32,611 nt of DNA from Mycobacterium persicum (GCF_002086675.1 NZ_MVIF01000070.1:1-32611); one strand, 5' to 3'. Shown: positions 1 to 9,086, counted from the first letter of the stretch. The notes: generated from the letters alone by a model not told the origin. Translations and numbers: made by a program.

Positions 1-1254
1 CCGCCGCCGATCTTGTCGGTGCCGTTGTTGCCGCTCCCGAGATTGACGCTGCCGACGTTGCCGCTGCCGAGGTTGCCGCTGCCGAAGTTTCCGCTGCCGA
101 AGTTGTAGTCCCCGATGTTTCCGGTGCCGCTATTGGCGGTCCCGGTGTTGCCACTGCCCCAGTTCTGGCTGCCATAGTTCCCGCTGCCGATGTTGTTGCT
201 GCCGATATTGCCGCTACCGACGTTGCCGTTGCCCAGATTGCCCGAACCCTGGTTGCTGTCGCCCTTGTTGCCGTAACCGGAGTTGCCGCTGCCGAAGTTG
301 CCGTCGCCCGGGTTGCCGACGGCTGGGTTGCCGCTGTTGTTGTTGCCATCACCGGCGTTGTTGTTGCCGATGTTTCCGTCACCGTCGTTGTTGTCGCCCG
401 TGTTGCCACTGCCCACGTTGTTGTTGCCGCGGTTGCCGTCACCGGCGTTACCGGTCCCCTGGTTGCCGTTGCCCTGGTTGCCGCTGCCCTGGTTGCCGCT
501 GCCGGTGTTTCCGCTGCCCTGGTTGCCGACTCCTGAAAGTGCCAGCGGTGCAGCAGCATTCACACCGACCGCACGCGCCGAGGCCGCATCGCCGGCCGGG
601 CTGACGCTCTGGGCGGAATTGCTGGTGATCGCGGTGGCCCCGGACGAGTCGGCCTTGGCGGCGACAGCGTCGGCACTGGTCGCTGGGGCGCGTCCGGGGC
701 CGCCGACAAGGCCGCGTAGTGGGCCGGCCAGGTTGTGCAGCGAACGTTGCCACGGCATCAGCCGGCCAGCCGCGGCCGAAACCCCGGAATAGTAGCCAGA
801 CATGGCCGCCGCATCCTGGGCCCACATCCGCTCGTAGTCGGCCTCGGCGGCCGCGATCGCCGGGGCGTTCTGCCCGAACAGGTTTGAGAACACCAGCGAC
901 AGCAGCCGAGCCCGGTTGGCCACCAACGCAGCCGGATGTACCGTCGCGGCCTTAGCCGCCTCGAACGCGCCGGCTGCGACGCGGGCCTGGCCCGCGGCCT
1001 CCTCGGCCTGTGACGCCGCGGCATTCAGCCAACCCAGATAGGGGGCGGCCGCGCCGGACATCGCCGCCGCCGCGGGGGCCCTGCCACGATTCGTTCGCCA
1101 GTCCCGACGTCACCGAACCGAAAGCCGCTGCCGCCGAGGCTAATTCGAAGGCCAACCCGTCCCAGGCCGCGGCCACCGCCAGCATCGGGCCAGACCCGAC
1201 GCCGGAAAATATTCGCGCCGAGTTGACTTCTGGCGGCAACACCAAGAAATTCAT
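1..1254 (-). pseudogene. PPE-MPTR family protein, frameshifted, 3' end beyond window
   Basis: The minus strand starts at 1254 with the typical PPE opening (MNFLVLPPEVNSARIFSGVG) after a strong ribosome binding site (GGAAGAAGG, about 1262-1270). The PPE domain reads normally to the WxG-type SWQGP turn, then the frame breaks at a run of five G (1074-1078). With one base removed, reading continues as AAAAMSGAAAPYLGWLNAA, exactly what the family predicts, through the rest of the PPE domain (about 1070-540). From about 540 to the left edge come pentapeptide-like N-x-G-x-G repeats (SGNQGSGNTGSGNQ and so on), the MPTR signature. No in-frame stop is met before position 1, so the 3' end is missing. 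PPE proteins are surface or ESX-secreted proteins, usually paired with a PE protein; no PE gene is adjacent. It is either a true pseudogene, a phase-variable tract, or a sequencing error in a homopolymer. Confidence 0.85.
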
Positions 1255-1500
1255 CGAGGGCCTTCTTCCAGCCTTACCTGCGCGGCCGCAGGTCCTCGAC
1301 TCCCCGCACCCTGGTAGACAGCAAGGTTTGCGCCGCCACGTTCATGCGCGTCTCCAAGCACCAAGCACCGGCAATCGTCGTGATCCCAGAAAGCTACAGC
1401 AAACGCCCCCGCGATATCGGCATTTCCGCAAACGACGGCACGGCCGGTATGCCCGGCGCTGTAGACGGCTCCGCCGGAATGGTGCAGACCCGGTCTCGGC

Positions 1501-3003
1501 CTAGACCCGCAGGTCGCTGACCAGATAGGGCCGCTGCGGCGGCGGCCCGGCGAGCAGGCCGAGCACCGCCTGCACGTCGACATGCGACGCCAACAGATCA
1601 GCCATCAGATCAAGCTGAGCGTCGCGTCGGGCCGCCACGTTGACGCCGTCGGCGACGACGAATCCGCTCCGGCCGGCGGCGGTGGCCACCTCGGTGAGCC
1701 AGTCGCGACGGAAGTCGTCGTTGTCGAGCAGGCCGTGCCAGTGGGTGCCGAAAACCACGCCGCACCGCACACCCTGTACCTCGGAGTCGACGTCGAACCA
1801 CCCCATCTCGGCGCAGCGGGCCAGTCGCCCGTGATGGATTTCATAACCGGTCAACGCCGACTGCCAGCGCCGCAGCCTCTTGTCCGCGGCGAACACGATG
1901 TCGACGTCCAGCAACCCCAGCGCGGCCACCGCCCCGGCCCCGGACTCAACGGTGTCTTCGATACTGCGGCACAGCATTTGGAAGCCGCCGCAGATTCCCA
2001 GCACCGGCCTGCCGGCCCGCGCGTGGTCGACGATGCCGCCGGCCAGGCCACGCTCGCGCAGCCAGCACAGATCTGCGACCGTGGCCTTGCTGCCGGGCAG
2101 CACGATCAGGTCGACGTCGGCCAGGTCGGCGGGTTCGGTGATCCAGCGCACAAGCACGCCGGGCTCACACGCCAGCGCCTCGACATCGGTGGAGTTGGAG
2201 ATCCGCGGCATCCGCACCGCCGCCACCCGCAGCCACTGGTCGCCGCGGGGCGGCTCGGGCGTGCCGACGACGCGGTGCGCCACCACCGACAGCGAGTCCT
2301 CGGCGTCGAGCCAGAGCTCGTCGGTGTAGGGCAGCACCCCGTAGGTGGGGCGGCCCGTCGACTCCAGCAGCTGCCGCAGCCCTGGCTCCAGCAGCGCGGG
2401 GTCACCGCGAAACTTGTTGACAATGAAGCCCGCAATGTGTGCCTGGTCGTCGGGGTCGAGCACCGCGACTGTCCCGAACAGATGGGCCAGCAAGCCGCCG
2501 CGGTCGATGTCGCCGACCACGACCACCGGCAGGTTGGCCGCGCGCGCCAGCCCCATATTTGCCAGATCCGTTGCCCGCAAGTTTGTTTCGGCTGCGGATC
2601 CGGCTCCCTCGCAGATCACTGCGTCGAACTCGGCTCGCAGACTTGCCAATTCGTCGAGAACCACGCCGGCTAGCCGATCGCGATGCCGCAGGTAGCCGGC
2701 CGCCGTGACGCTATCGGCGACTCGGCCCCGGATGACCAGTTGCGACGTCCGGTCGCTGCCCGGCTTGAGCAGGATGGGGTTGAATCGCACGCTGGGCTCC
2801 AACCCCGCCGCGCGAGCTTGGATGGCCTGGGCACGGCCGATCTCGCCGCCTTCCACGGCGACGGCGGAATTGTTGGACATGTTCTGCGCTTTGAACGGCG
2901 CCACCCGAACGCCGCCGCGGGCCAGCAACCGGCACAGGCCCGCGACCACCACGGACTTGCCGGCATCGGAGCTGGTTCCGGCAACCAGCAGGGCGCCACT
3001 CAC
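1501..3003 (-). CDS. cobQ: Cobyric acid synthase (adenosylcobyrate amidase)
   Basis: CobQ amidates the b, d, e and g side chains of adenosylcobyrinic acid a,c-diamide using glutamine and ATP, a late step of cobalamin synthesis in the cytoplasm. The N-terminal half is a dethiobiotin-synthetase-like ATPase domain with the P-loop variant GTSSDAGKS (about residues 9-17) and FKAQNMSNNS. The C-terminal half is a class I glutamine amidotransferase with the nucleophile in GICGGFQML (Cys about 338) and the His motif GTHWHGLLDN. I chose the GTG at 3003 (VSGALLVAGT), giving 500 aa, because family members start with MSG-LLVAGT. A GTG 21 bases upstream (3024) is in frame but lies inside an inverted-repeat arm. 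Neither has a good ribosome binding site. Its minus-strand neighbour upstream is map; a PPE gene follows. Confidence 0.95.
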   Translation of the reverse strand: MSGALLVAGTSSDAGKSVVVAGLCRLLARGGVRVAPFKAQNMSNNSAVAVEGGEIGRAQAIQARAAGLEPSVRFNPILLKPGSDRTSQLVIRGRVADSVTAAGYLRHRDRLAGVVLDELASLRAEFDAVICEGAGSAAETNLRATDLANMGLARAANLPVVVVGDIDRGGLLAHLFGTVAVLDPDDQAHIAGFIVNKFRGDPALLEPGLRQLLESTGRPTYGVLPYTDELWLDAEDSLSVVAHRVVGTPEPPRGDQWLRVAAVRMPRISNSTDVEALACEPGVLVRWITEPADLADVDLIVLPGSKATVADLCWLRERGLAGGIVDHARAGRPVLGICGGFQMLCRSIEDTVESGAGAVAALGLLDVDIVFAADKRLRRWQSALTGYEIHHGRLARCAEMGWFDVDSEVQGVRCGVVFGTHWHGLLDNDDFRRDWLTEVATAAGRSGFVVADGVNVAARRDAQLDLMADLLASHVDVQAVLGLLAGPPPQRPYLVSDLRV

Positions 3004-3012
3004 CGTGTGGTG

Positions 3013-3072
3013 GCGAGCAGACACAGACTCGCACCGTTGCGGCGACGATCATGCGAGTTTGCGTCTGCTCGC
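3013..3072. repeat. Imperfect 21-base inverted repeat between map and cobQ
   Basis: The left arm 3013-3033 begins GCGAGCAGAC and the right arm 3052-3072 ends GTCTGCTCGC; 19 of 21 positions are complementary, with an 18-base loop. It fills almost the whole space between the stop of map (3083) and the start of cobQ (3003). It could form a strong RNA hairpin after map, without a clear U-tract, so it may be a mycobacterial-style terminator or a dispersed REP/MITE-like palindrome. The sequence shows the repeat; its role is inference. Confidence 0.85.
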
Positions 3073-3082
3073 GGTGAGAAAG

Positions 3083-3940
3083 TCACGGCAACGTGAGGAT
3101 CTCGACGCCGGTGTCGGTGACCAGCAGCGTGTGCTCGAACTGCGCGGTCCACTTGCGGTCCTTGGTGATCACCGTCCAGCCGTCGTCCCAAATCTCGTAG
3201 TCCAGGGCGCCCAGGTTGATCATCGGCTCGATGGTGAAGGTCATGCCCGGGTGCATGATCGTTTCCACCGCAGGCTGGTCGTAATGCAGCACGACCAGCC
3301 CGTTGTGGAACGTGGTGCCGATGCCGTGACCGGTGAAGTCGCGAACCACGTTGTAGCCGAACCGATTTGCGTAGGACTCGATAACCCGCCCGATGATCGA
3401 CAACGCGCGCCCGGGTTTGACGGCGTTGATCGCCCGCATCGTCGCCTCCCGGGTCCGGTCCACGAGCAGGCGGTGTTCTTCGGCGACGTCGCCGGCCAGG
3501 AAGGTCGCATTGGTGTCGCCGTGGACACCGTCGAAGTAAGCGGTGACATCGATGTTGACGATGTCACCGTCGGCGATCACCGTCGAGTCGGGGATCCCGT
3601 GGCAGATGACCTCGTTGAGCGACGTGCAGCACGACTTCGGGAAACCCTTGTAGCCCAGCGTCGACGGATATGCACCGTGGTCGACCATGTACTCATGCGC
3701 GATCCGGTCCAGCTCGTCGGTGGAGACCCCCGGCGCCACGGCCTTACCGGCCTCGGCGAGGGCGCCGGCCGCGATCCGGCCGGCGACGCGCATCTTCTCG
3801 ATTACCTCCGGGGTTTGCACCCACGGTTCGGTCCCCTCCTTGGCCGTCGGCTTGCCGACGTATTCGGGGCGCGCGATCCACTTGGGCACCGGCCGCGTCG
3901 GGGACAGGGCGCCGGGAGAAAGCGCGGTGCGAGCAGGCAT
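3083..3940 (-). CDS. map: Methionine aminopeptidase, type I with N-terminal extension
   Basis: Removes the initiator methionine from nascent proteins in the cytoplasm. It is 285 aa, the length I recall for M. tuberculosis MapB (Rv2861c). The first 40 residues are a proline-rich extension (PTRPVPKWIARPEYVGKP) typical of the actinobacterial long form. The pita-bread fold ligands are visible: two Asp in VNIDVTAYFDGVHGDTNATF, His in TGHGIGTTFH, Glu in FTIEPMI and Glu in QFEHTLLVT. It starts with MPARTALSPG at 3940. The gene is followed by the inverted repeat and cobQ on the same strand, and is preceded by the DUF1707 gene, also on the minus strand but about 150 bases away. Confidence 0.96.
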   Translation of the reverse strand: MPARTALSPGALSPTRPVPKWIARPEYVGKPTAKEGTEPWVQTPEVIEKMRVAGRIAAGALAEAGKAVAPGVSTDELDRIAHEYMVDHGAYPSTLGYKGFPKSCCTSLNEVICHGIPDSTVIADGDIVNIDVTAYFDGVHGDTNATFLAGDVAEEHRLLVDRTREATMRAINAVKPGRALSIIGRVIESYANRFGYNVVRDFTGHGIGTTFHNGLVVLHYDQPAVETIMHPGMTFTIEPMINLGALDYEIWDDGWTVITKDRKWTAQFEHTLLVTDTGVEILTLP

Positions 3941-4089
3941 CCCGCTAGCTTAGTCGGGGCCCTGCGACGGCCCGTCACTTGCGCCCCACCGGCCGCCTCC
4001 CGGGGACGGGCGCACATCCCGGCGACACCGGCGAGGCGTGCGGTGCACCGACGGAACAGCCGCTGCCACTGTGACACACGGCGGCGCGA

Positions 4090-4674
4090 TCAAGCCTGAT
4101 GGCGGCGCAGCAACGCCCGGCGTGGGCCGCGAATCACCACCGAACCGCAGACCACCCGGCCGGTCAGCACCACATGCGGCGTCCCCTCCGCCGGTGCGTC
4201 TTTGCGGCGGTCGCTGGCGCTGCCCACATATACCTCGACGTCGTCGATCGAGGCGCTGGCGCCGTCGGGCAGCCGCAGGTCCAGTGAACCGAACTTCAAG
4301 TCGAGCTCGATGACCACCACCGGCCCGGCGAAACGGGCCTTGGTGAGGTCGAGGTCGATCGAACCCAGGCGGCGCACCAGCGCCAGCCGGGTGGGCACCA
4401 TCCATTCGCCATGGCGCTTCAGCGATCCGGCCCAGCCACGCAGTTGCACCCGGTCGGCTGCGGACGTGACGATCGCGCCGGGCCCGGGCAGGTCGCAAAC
4501 CAGCCTCTCCAGTTCGCCGTGGGTACGTGCAAAGGACACCCGAGACGAGCGCTGCTCGAATTCGTTGATATCGATCAACCCGAGCGCGACGGCGTTGTGC
4601 AACCGCCGCATGGTGCCGTTGCGGTCGGCGTCCGAGACCCGCAGTGTCACCATGTCCCCACCGCTGTCCGTCAT
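4090..4674 (-). CDS. DUF1707 domain protein
   Basis: A 194-aa protein with an N-terminal DUF1707 (SHOCT-like) domain at about residues 9-60: LRVSDADRNGTMRRLHNAVA, then GLIDINEFEQR. The rest (about 90-175) looks like a beta-rich region with the pattern GSIDLDLTKARF, FGSLDLRLPDG, resembling the C-terminal domain of cell-wall-active or YvqF-type proteins. There is no signal peptide or membrane helix. I chose the ATG at 4674 because GGAAAGG lies just upstream and DUF1707 begins soon after; an in-frame start at 4773 is possible but has no family support. Length and place beside map match what I recall of Rv2862c. Its biochemical role is unknown. Confidence 0.85.
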   Translation of the reverse strand: MTDSGGDMVTLRVSDADRNGTMRRLHNAVALGLIDINEFEQRSSRVSFARTHGELERLVCDLPGPGAIVTSAADRVQLRGWAGSLKRHGEWMVPTRLALVRRLGSIDLDLTKARFAGPVVVIELDLKFGSLDLRLPDGASASIDDVEVYVGSASDRRKDAPAEGTPHVVLTGRVVCGSVVIRGPRRALLRRHQA

Positions 4675-4883
4675 GACCTTTCCTGATCGTCGTGTCGTCG
4701 CCTCACCCTCGCAACTTACCTCCATTACCGGGACGGTGCGGCCGGGCGAGTCGGCTGCATCGTTGGCAAACACCCGGTCCCGCCAATGCGATCGCGATAC
4801 GATCCTTCGGTCGCGGCTTCGGCTTGGGGTGAGGCTCAGATGTGGCGAATCTGCGGATCGCCACGACGCAATGCGAGGTGTAC

Positions 4884-6248
4884 ATGTCCTACCTGATCGC
4901 CGCTCCGGACTCGATCTTTGCGGCGGCCTCGAGCGTATCCGGCATCGGGTCGACGATCACGTCCGCCAACGCGGCGGCCGCGCCCGCCACCCTCGAGGTA
5001 TTGGCTGCCGGCGCCGACGAGGTGTCGGCCGGCATTGCGGCCCTGTTTTCCGCTCACGCCCGCGCCTACCAGACGCTCAGCGCGCAGGCGGCGACGTTTC
5101 ACGACCAATTTGTCCGCGCCTTGACGACCGGCGGCGCCGCGTATGCCGGCGCTGAGGCCGCCAACGTGCAACAGAACCTGCTCGACGCCATCAATGCACC
5201 CACGCTGATCCTGTTGGGCCGCCCGCTGATCGCTAACGGGACGGCCGGCGCCCCGGGATCCGGGGCAAACGGACAGGACGGCGGACTGCTGGTCGGCAAC
5301 GGCGGCGCCGGCGGCTCCGGCGCCGTCGGCCAGCGGGGCGGCAACGGCGGGGCCGCCGGGCTGTTGTTCGGCAACGGCGGCAACGGCGGCAACGGCGGCG
5401 GCTCGGCAGCCGTCATCGCCGGTGACGGCGGAAACGGCGGTGCCGGCGGGCTGTTCGGCACCGGCGGGACGGGCGGCACCGGCGGCTTTGGCCTCAACGG
5501 CGGTGCCGGCGGCGCCGGCGGGGCAGCAGGCCTGTTCGGCACCGCCGGGTCCGGCGGTGCCGGTGGACTCGGAGTGGTCGGCTCCCCGGGCAACAGCGGG
5601 GCCGGCGGCGCCGGTGGCGCCGGCGGATTGTTCAGTCCCGGTGGTGCCGGCGGGACCGGCGGAGCCTCGCTGGCCCAGACGGGTGGTGCCGGGGGCGCCG
5701 GCGGCGCCGGCGGGCTGTTCGGCTCCGGCGGCAGCGGCGGCGCCGGTGGCGCCGGCCACAACGCCGGCGGGGTTGGGGGCGTCGGCGGTACTGGTGGGGT
5801 GATCGTCGGCGCCGGTGGTGCCGGCGGCGACGGAGGCCCCGCAGGGATAGGCGCCGCCCTCGGCGGTAATGGCGGGGCCGGCGGCCACGCGATCGGCCTG
5901 TTCGGCAATGGTGGTGCCGGCGGCGCCGGCGGCGCCGGCGGGAACGCCGGCATCCTGTTCGGGTCCGGCGGTATCGGCGGTAGCGGCGGCTTCGCGCACG
6001 CCGCCGGAGGCAGCGCCGGCTCCGGCGGCCACGGCGGCAAGGCCGGGTTGATCGGCGCCGGCGGCGCTGGCGGCGCGGGCGGCGAATCGGTTGACGGGCT
6101 CAGTCCCGGTGGTGACGGCGCTCCCGGCGGCGACGCCTGGCTGCTGGGCAGCGGCGGCAACGGCGGCAACGGCGGCAGTGGCGCGCCTGCGGGCAAGCCT
6201 GGCGGTGGCGGCGCCGGCGGTCTGATTTTCGGACAAAACGGCTCGTAG
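4884..6248 (+). CDS. PE_PGRS family protein
   Basis: A 454-aa PE_PGRS protein. Residues 1-95 form a PE domain (MSYLIAAPDSIFAAASSVSG, later FSAHARAYQTLSAQAATFHDQ), a helical pair used for ESX-5 type export. A linker with PTLILLGRPLIANG follows; this GRPLI motif is common in the family. From about residue 130 to the end there are Gly-Gly-Ala and Gly-Gly-Asn repeats (GGAGGAGG, NGGNGGNGG) with periodic LFG or LFGTGG units. The ATG at 4884 is chosen because the PE domain begins there and GAGG sits just upstream. It ends with GLIFGQNGS, with no separate C-terminal domain. It converges on the penicillin-binding lipoprotein, 10 bases away. The product is predicted at the cell envelope or surface; exact function is unknown. 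Confidence 0.93.
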   Translation: MSYLIAAPDSIFAAASSVSGIGSTITSANAAAAPATLEVLAAGADEVSAGIAALFSAHARAYQTLSAQAATFHDQFVRALTTGGAAYAGAEAANVQQNLLDAINAPTLILLGRPLIANGTAGAPGSGANGQDGGLLVGNGGAGGSGAVGQRGGNGGAAGLLFGNGGNGGNGGGSAAVIAGDGGNGGAGGLFGTGGTGGTGGFGLNGGAGGAGGAAGLFGTAGSGGAGGLGVVGSPGNSGAGGAGGAGGLFSPGGAGGTGGASLAQTGGAGGAGGAGGLFGSGGSGGAGGAGHNAGGVGGVGGTGGVIVGAGGAGGDGGPAGIGAALGGNGGAGGHAIGLFGNGGAGGAGGAGGNAGILFGSGGIGGSGGFAHAAGGSAGSGGHGGKAGLIGAGGAGGAGGESVDGLSPGGDGAPGGDAWLLGSGGNGGNGGSGAPAGKPGGGGAGGLIFGQNGS

Positions 6249-6258
6249 TCACGACGTG

Positions 6259-8070
6259 CTACGCGAGGTATCCGGGCGGCAGGATGTCGAACATCATCTT
6301 GGTCATCCGCACCGCGTACTCCGAACTGCCGCCCCCGACGATCAGCGACGCGAACGCCAGATCGCCGCGATACCCCGCGAACCAGGAATGCGATCCGCCC
6401 GGGAATTCGGCTTCACCGGTCTTTCCGAAAATCTCACCGCAGCCGGCGATCTCCTTGGCGGTGCCGTTGGTCACCACCAGCCGCATCATGGGCCGCAGCG
6501 CGTCGATCATTTTCGGGCTGATCGGCGTGCCGTCGCCCTCCACCGCCGTTGGCCGGCCGACGATCAGCTGCGGCACCGGAGTCTTGCCCGCCGCCACGGT
6601 CGCCGCCACCAACGCCATGCCAAAGGGGCTGGCCAGGACCCGCCCCTGACCGAACCCGTCCTCGGTGCGCTCGGCCAGGTCGACCGTCGGCGGCACCGAC
6701 CCGGTCACCGTGGTGATGCCTTCCACCCGATAGTCCAGGCCGATCCCGTAGCGACTGGCCGCCTGGGTCAGACCACGCGGCGGTAATTTGCTGCTCAGTT
6801 CTGCAAAGGTGGTGTTGCACGAACTGGCGAACGCCCGCGACAACGGCACCACGCCCAGATCGAAGCCACCGTAGTTGGGAATGGTGCGGTGTCCGATGTC
6901 GAGGTGGCCCGGGCAGCCCAGCATGGTGTTGGGGGTGGCGATATCTCGCTCGACGGCCGCGCCGGCGGTGATCATCTTGAACGTCGACCCCGGCGGGTAG
7001 AGGCCGGTGGTGGCGATCGGGCCGTCGGCGTCGGCGCCCGCGTTCTGTGCGATGGCCAGAATCTCGCCGGTCGACGGCTTGAGCACCACGATCATCGCCT
7101 TGCCGCCGCGGGCGTCCACCGCGCGCTGGGCGGCGTTCTGCACGGTCCGGTCCAGCGTGATCGTGATCGACGGCGCCGGTGACGGCTCGACTTCGTGCAG
7201 CACCGCGACGTCGACCCCGTTCTGGTTGACGCTGACCACCCGCCAGCCCGCCTGTCCGTCGAGCTGGTCGATCACGGCCTTTTTCACCTCGGTCATGACG
7301 ACCGGCGCGAAATGGTCGTCGGTGGGCAGCAGGTCGGCCTGCGGTGTGACCACGACGCCGGGCAGTTGTCCGATCGCGCCGAAGACCCGATTGCTGTCGT
7401 CGGCGCGCAACGTGACCCCCAGATCCAGCGGATGGGTCGACGAGCTGGCCCGTTCGGCGAGCAGCTGCGGGTCGTTCAGCGTGTCGTTAAACGGGTGCAG
7501 GGCCTCTACCACCGCGTGTGCGGTGCCGATCAGGTCTGAGCCGGCCGTGGTCGCATCCAGCGAGTAGTGGTACAGGTAGCCCGGCGCCAGGACGTCGGTG
7601 CCGCCGAGTTCGTTCACCGAGGCCCGTCTGGGTGGATCCGACCGCAGCGAAAAGGTCTGGTGCTCACCGAGTTTCGGATGCAGCCCGGTGGTGGCCCAGC
7701 GGACCTCCCAGTTGCCCTCGTCGCGGGCCATCTTGAGCTGGCCGTCGTAGCTCCAGGTCCGGTTCTTGGGCAGATGCCAGGTGAAGCGATAAGCGACGGT
7801 GCCCATATCCTCGGCGTATTTCGAGCTGAGGAGCTGGGCGTCCAGGTGGGTGGCTTGCAGTCCGGCCCAGGCGGCGTTGAGTGCTTCGCGGGCTTCGTTG
7901 GGGTTGTCGGTGAGTTGGGCCGCGGTAGCGGTGTCGCCGATAGCCAATGCGGCGAAGAACTTCTCGGCGGCCGGGCCGGGGCCTTCGGGTCGGGGAGTGC
8001 ACCCCGGCAGTGCGACCACCGCGACCAGAACACCTGCGACAACTGAGGCTAACGTTATTCGAGTTACCAT
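6259..8070 (-). CDS. Penicillin-binding lipoprotein (transpeptidase, class B type)
   Basis: A 603-aa extracytoplasmic peptidoglycan transpeptidase, the same length I recall for Rv2864c. The N-terminal signal ends in a lipobox VVALPGC (Cys 24), so it is predicted to be anchored to the outer face of the membrane. Residues about 30-145 match an NTF2-like MecA_N domain, then a dimerisation-type region, then the transpeptidase with STFK (Ser362 nucleophile, Lys365), SCN (417-419) and KTG (550-552). All three catalytic motifs are intact, so it should be active and bind beta-lactams. It is transcribed alone on the minus strand, about 105 bases from the GNAT gene. In M. tuberculosis I recall relFG between these two genes; here they are absent. 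Confidence 0.95.
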   Translation of the reverse strand: MVTRITLASVVAGVLVAVVALPGCTPRPEGPGPAAEKFFAALAIGDTATAAQLTDNPNEAREALNAAWAGLQATHLDAQLLSSKYAEDMGTVAYRFTWHLPKNRTWSYDGQLKMARDEGNWEVRWATTGLHPKLGEHQTFSLRSDPPRRASVNELGGTDVLAPGYLYHYSLDATTAGSDLIGTAHAVVEALHPFNDTLNDPQLLAERASSSTHPLDLGVTLRADDSNRVFGAIGQLPGVVVTPQADLLPTDDHFAPVVMTEVKKAVIDQLDGQAGWRVVSVNQNGVDVAVLHEVEPSPAPSITITLDRTVQNAAQRAVDARGGKAMIVVLKPSTGEILAIAQNAGADADGPIATTGLYPPGSTFKMITAGAAVERDIATPNTMLGCPGHLDIGHRTIPNYGGFDLGVVPLSRAFASSCNTTFAELSSKLPPRGLTQAASRYGIGLDYRVEGITTVTGSVPPTVDLAERTEDGFGQGRVLASPFGMALVAATVAAGKTPVPQLIVGRPTAVEGDGTPISPKMIDALRPMMRLVVTNGTAKEIAGCGEIFGKTGEAEFPGGSHSWFAGYRGDLAFASLIVGGGSSEYAVRMTKMMFDILPPGYLA

Positions 8071-8175
8071 CGTGACTGATGTTAAGAGGCTGACGGCAGC
8101 GGCCGCGCAGACACACCGAGACCCAACCGTTATTGAGCCCCGCCAGGGCCGTGGCGTTACGCTCGCGGATCGGAG

Positions 8176-9033
8176 TCAGTCGAGCAGCACGGTGGCGAAG
8201 GTGCCCACTTCCCGAAAGCCGACGCGGGTATAGGCGGCCCGGGCGACGGTGTTGAAGCTGTTTACGTAAAGGCTCGCGATGCGGCCGCTACCGACGATCA
8301 CCGCGGCCACCGTCGCAGTGCCGGCGGTGCCCAGACCCAGGCCGCGTCGTTCCGGATGAACCCACACCCCCTGGATCTGCCCGACGGACGGAGACTGCGA
8401 TCCCACCTCGGCCTTGAAGACCACCTCGCCATGCTCGAATCGGGCCCAGGCCCGTCCGGCCGCTATGAGGCTGGCCACCCGACGGCGGTAGCCGCGGCCA
8501 CCGTCACCCGTCCGCGGGTCGATGCCCACCTCGCCGATGAACATGTCCACCGCCGCCACCAGGTAGGCGTCCAGTTCCTCCGGTCGCACCTGTCGTACCT
8601 CGGTGTCGATCGAACAACTGGGATGGCTGTTGATGGCCATCAGCGGTTGATGGTCGCGGACGTCACGCGCGGGGCCCCAGGTTGACTCGAGACGCTGCCA
8701 CATGGGCAACACCAGGTCGGCCCGGCCGACCAGCGACGAACACCGCCGCGCCGTGCTCTTGGCCTCGTCGGCGAAGGCGTTCAGATCGATCAGCCCGCCG
8801 CGCAGCGGAATGAGGTTGGCGCCGGCGAAGCACAACGACTCCGCCACGCCGCCACGTCGGGTCCACAATTCGCCGCCAATCGAATTCGGCTCGATGCCAT
8901 AGTCGGCGACGCGGGCGGCGACCATGCACGATTCGACCGGGTTTTCATCGAGCACCTGCCATACCGCGGCGGCATCACGCACCACAGCCACCCGTCGTTC
9001 GCCGACCAGGCGCAAGATGGGCGGAGCCGACAT
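8176..9033 (-). CDS. GNAT family N-acetyltransferase with N-terminal DUF4081-type domain
   Basis: A 285-aa cytoplasmic protein matching Rv2867c in length and position (recollection). Residues 1-135 resemble the DUF4081 domain (ESCMVAARVADYGI, LCFAGANLIPLRG). Residues about 140-280 form a GNAT acetyl-CoA binding domain with IQGVWVHPERRGLGLGTAGT, the R/Q-x-x-G-x-G/A loop, and the late element LYVNSFNTVARAAYTRVGFR. The substrate is unknown. It lies 53 bases after ispG on the same strand and may be the last gene of the dxr-rip1-ispG transcript. Nothing in the sequence suggests truncation. Confidence 0.92.
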   Translation of the reverse strand: MSAPPILRLVGERRVAVVRDAAAVWQVLDENPVESCMVAARVADYGIEPNSIGGELWTRRGGVAESLCFAGANLIPLRGGLIDLNAFADEAKSTARRCSSLVGRADLVLPMWQRLESTWGPARDVRDHQPLMAINSHPSCSIDTEVRQVRPEELDAYLVAAVDMFIGEVGIDPRTGDGGRGYRRRVASLIAAGRAWARFEHGEVVFKAEVGSQSPSVGQIQGVWVHPERRGLGLGTAGTATVAAVIVGSGRIASLYVNSFNTVARAAYTRVGFREVGTFATVLLD

Positions 9034-9086
9034 CTGAAGAACTCTCTATGGTGCGAACCGAAACCAGGACCGAGGGCTGGCGTCTA

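Noticed and set aside
1..540. The regular repeats considered as a CRISPR or tandem DNA array
   Set aside because: The 15-base periodicity translates into N-x-G-x-G pentapeptides; there are no spacers of constant length.
283..792. Plus-strand Leu/Pro repeat frame at the left edge
   Set aside because: It is the complement of the N-x-G-x-G repeats of the PPE-MPTR gene.
1255..1500. 110-codon minus-strand frame between cobQ and the PPE gene
   Set aside because: The product is Cys/Arg-rich with no family resemblance; its first part lies antisense to nothing but overlaps the cobQ end. Only the PPE ribosome binding site is supported here.
4836..6236. Long minus-strand frames opposite the PE_PGRS gene
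   Set aside because: They are Ala/Gly or Pro/Leu repeats generated by reading GGC-rich repeats backwards; no start signal or family match.
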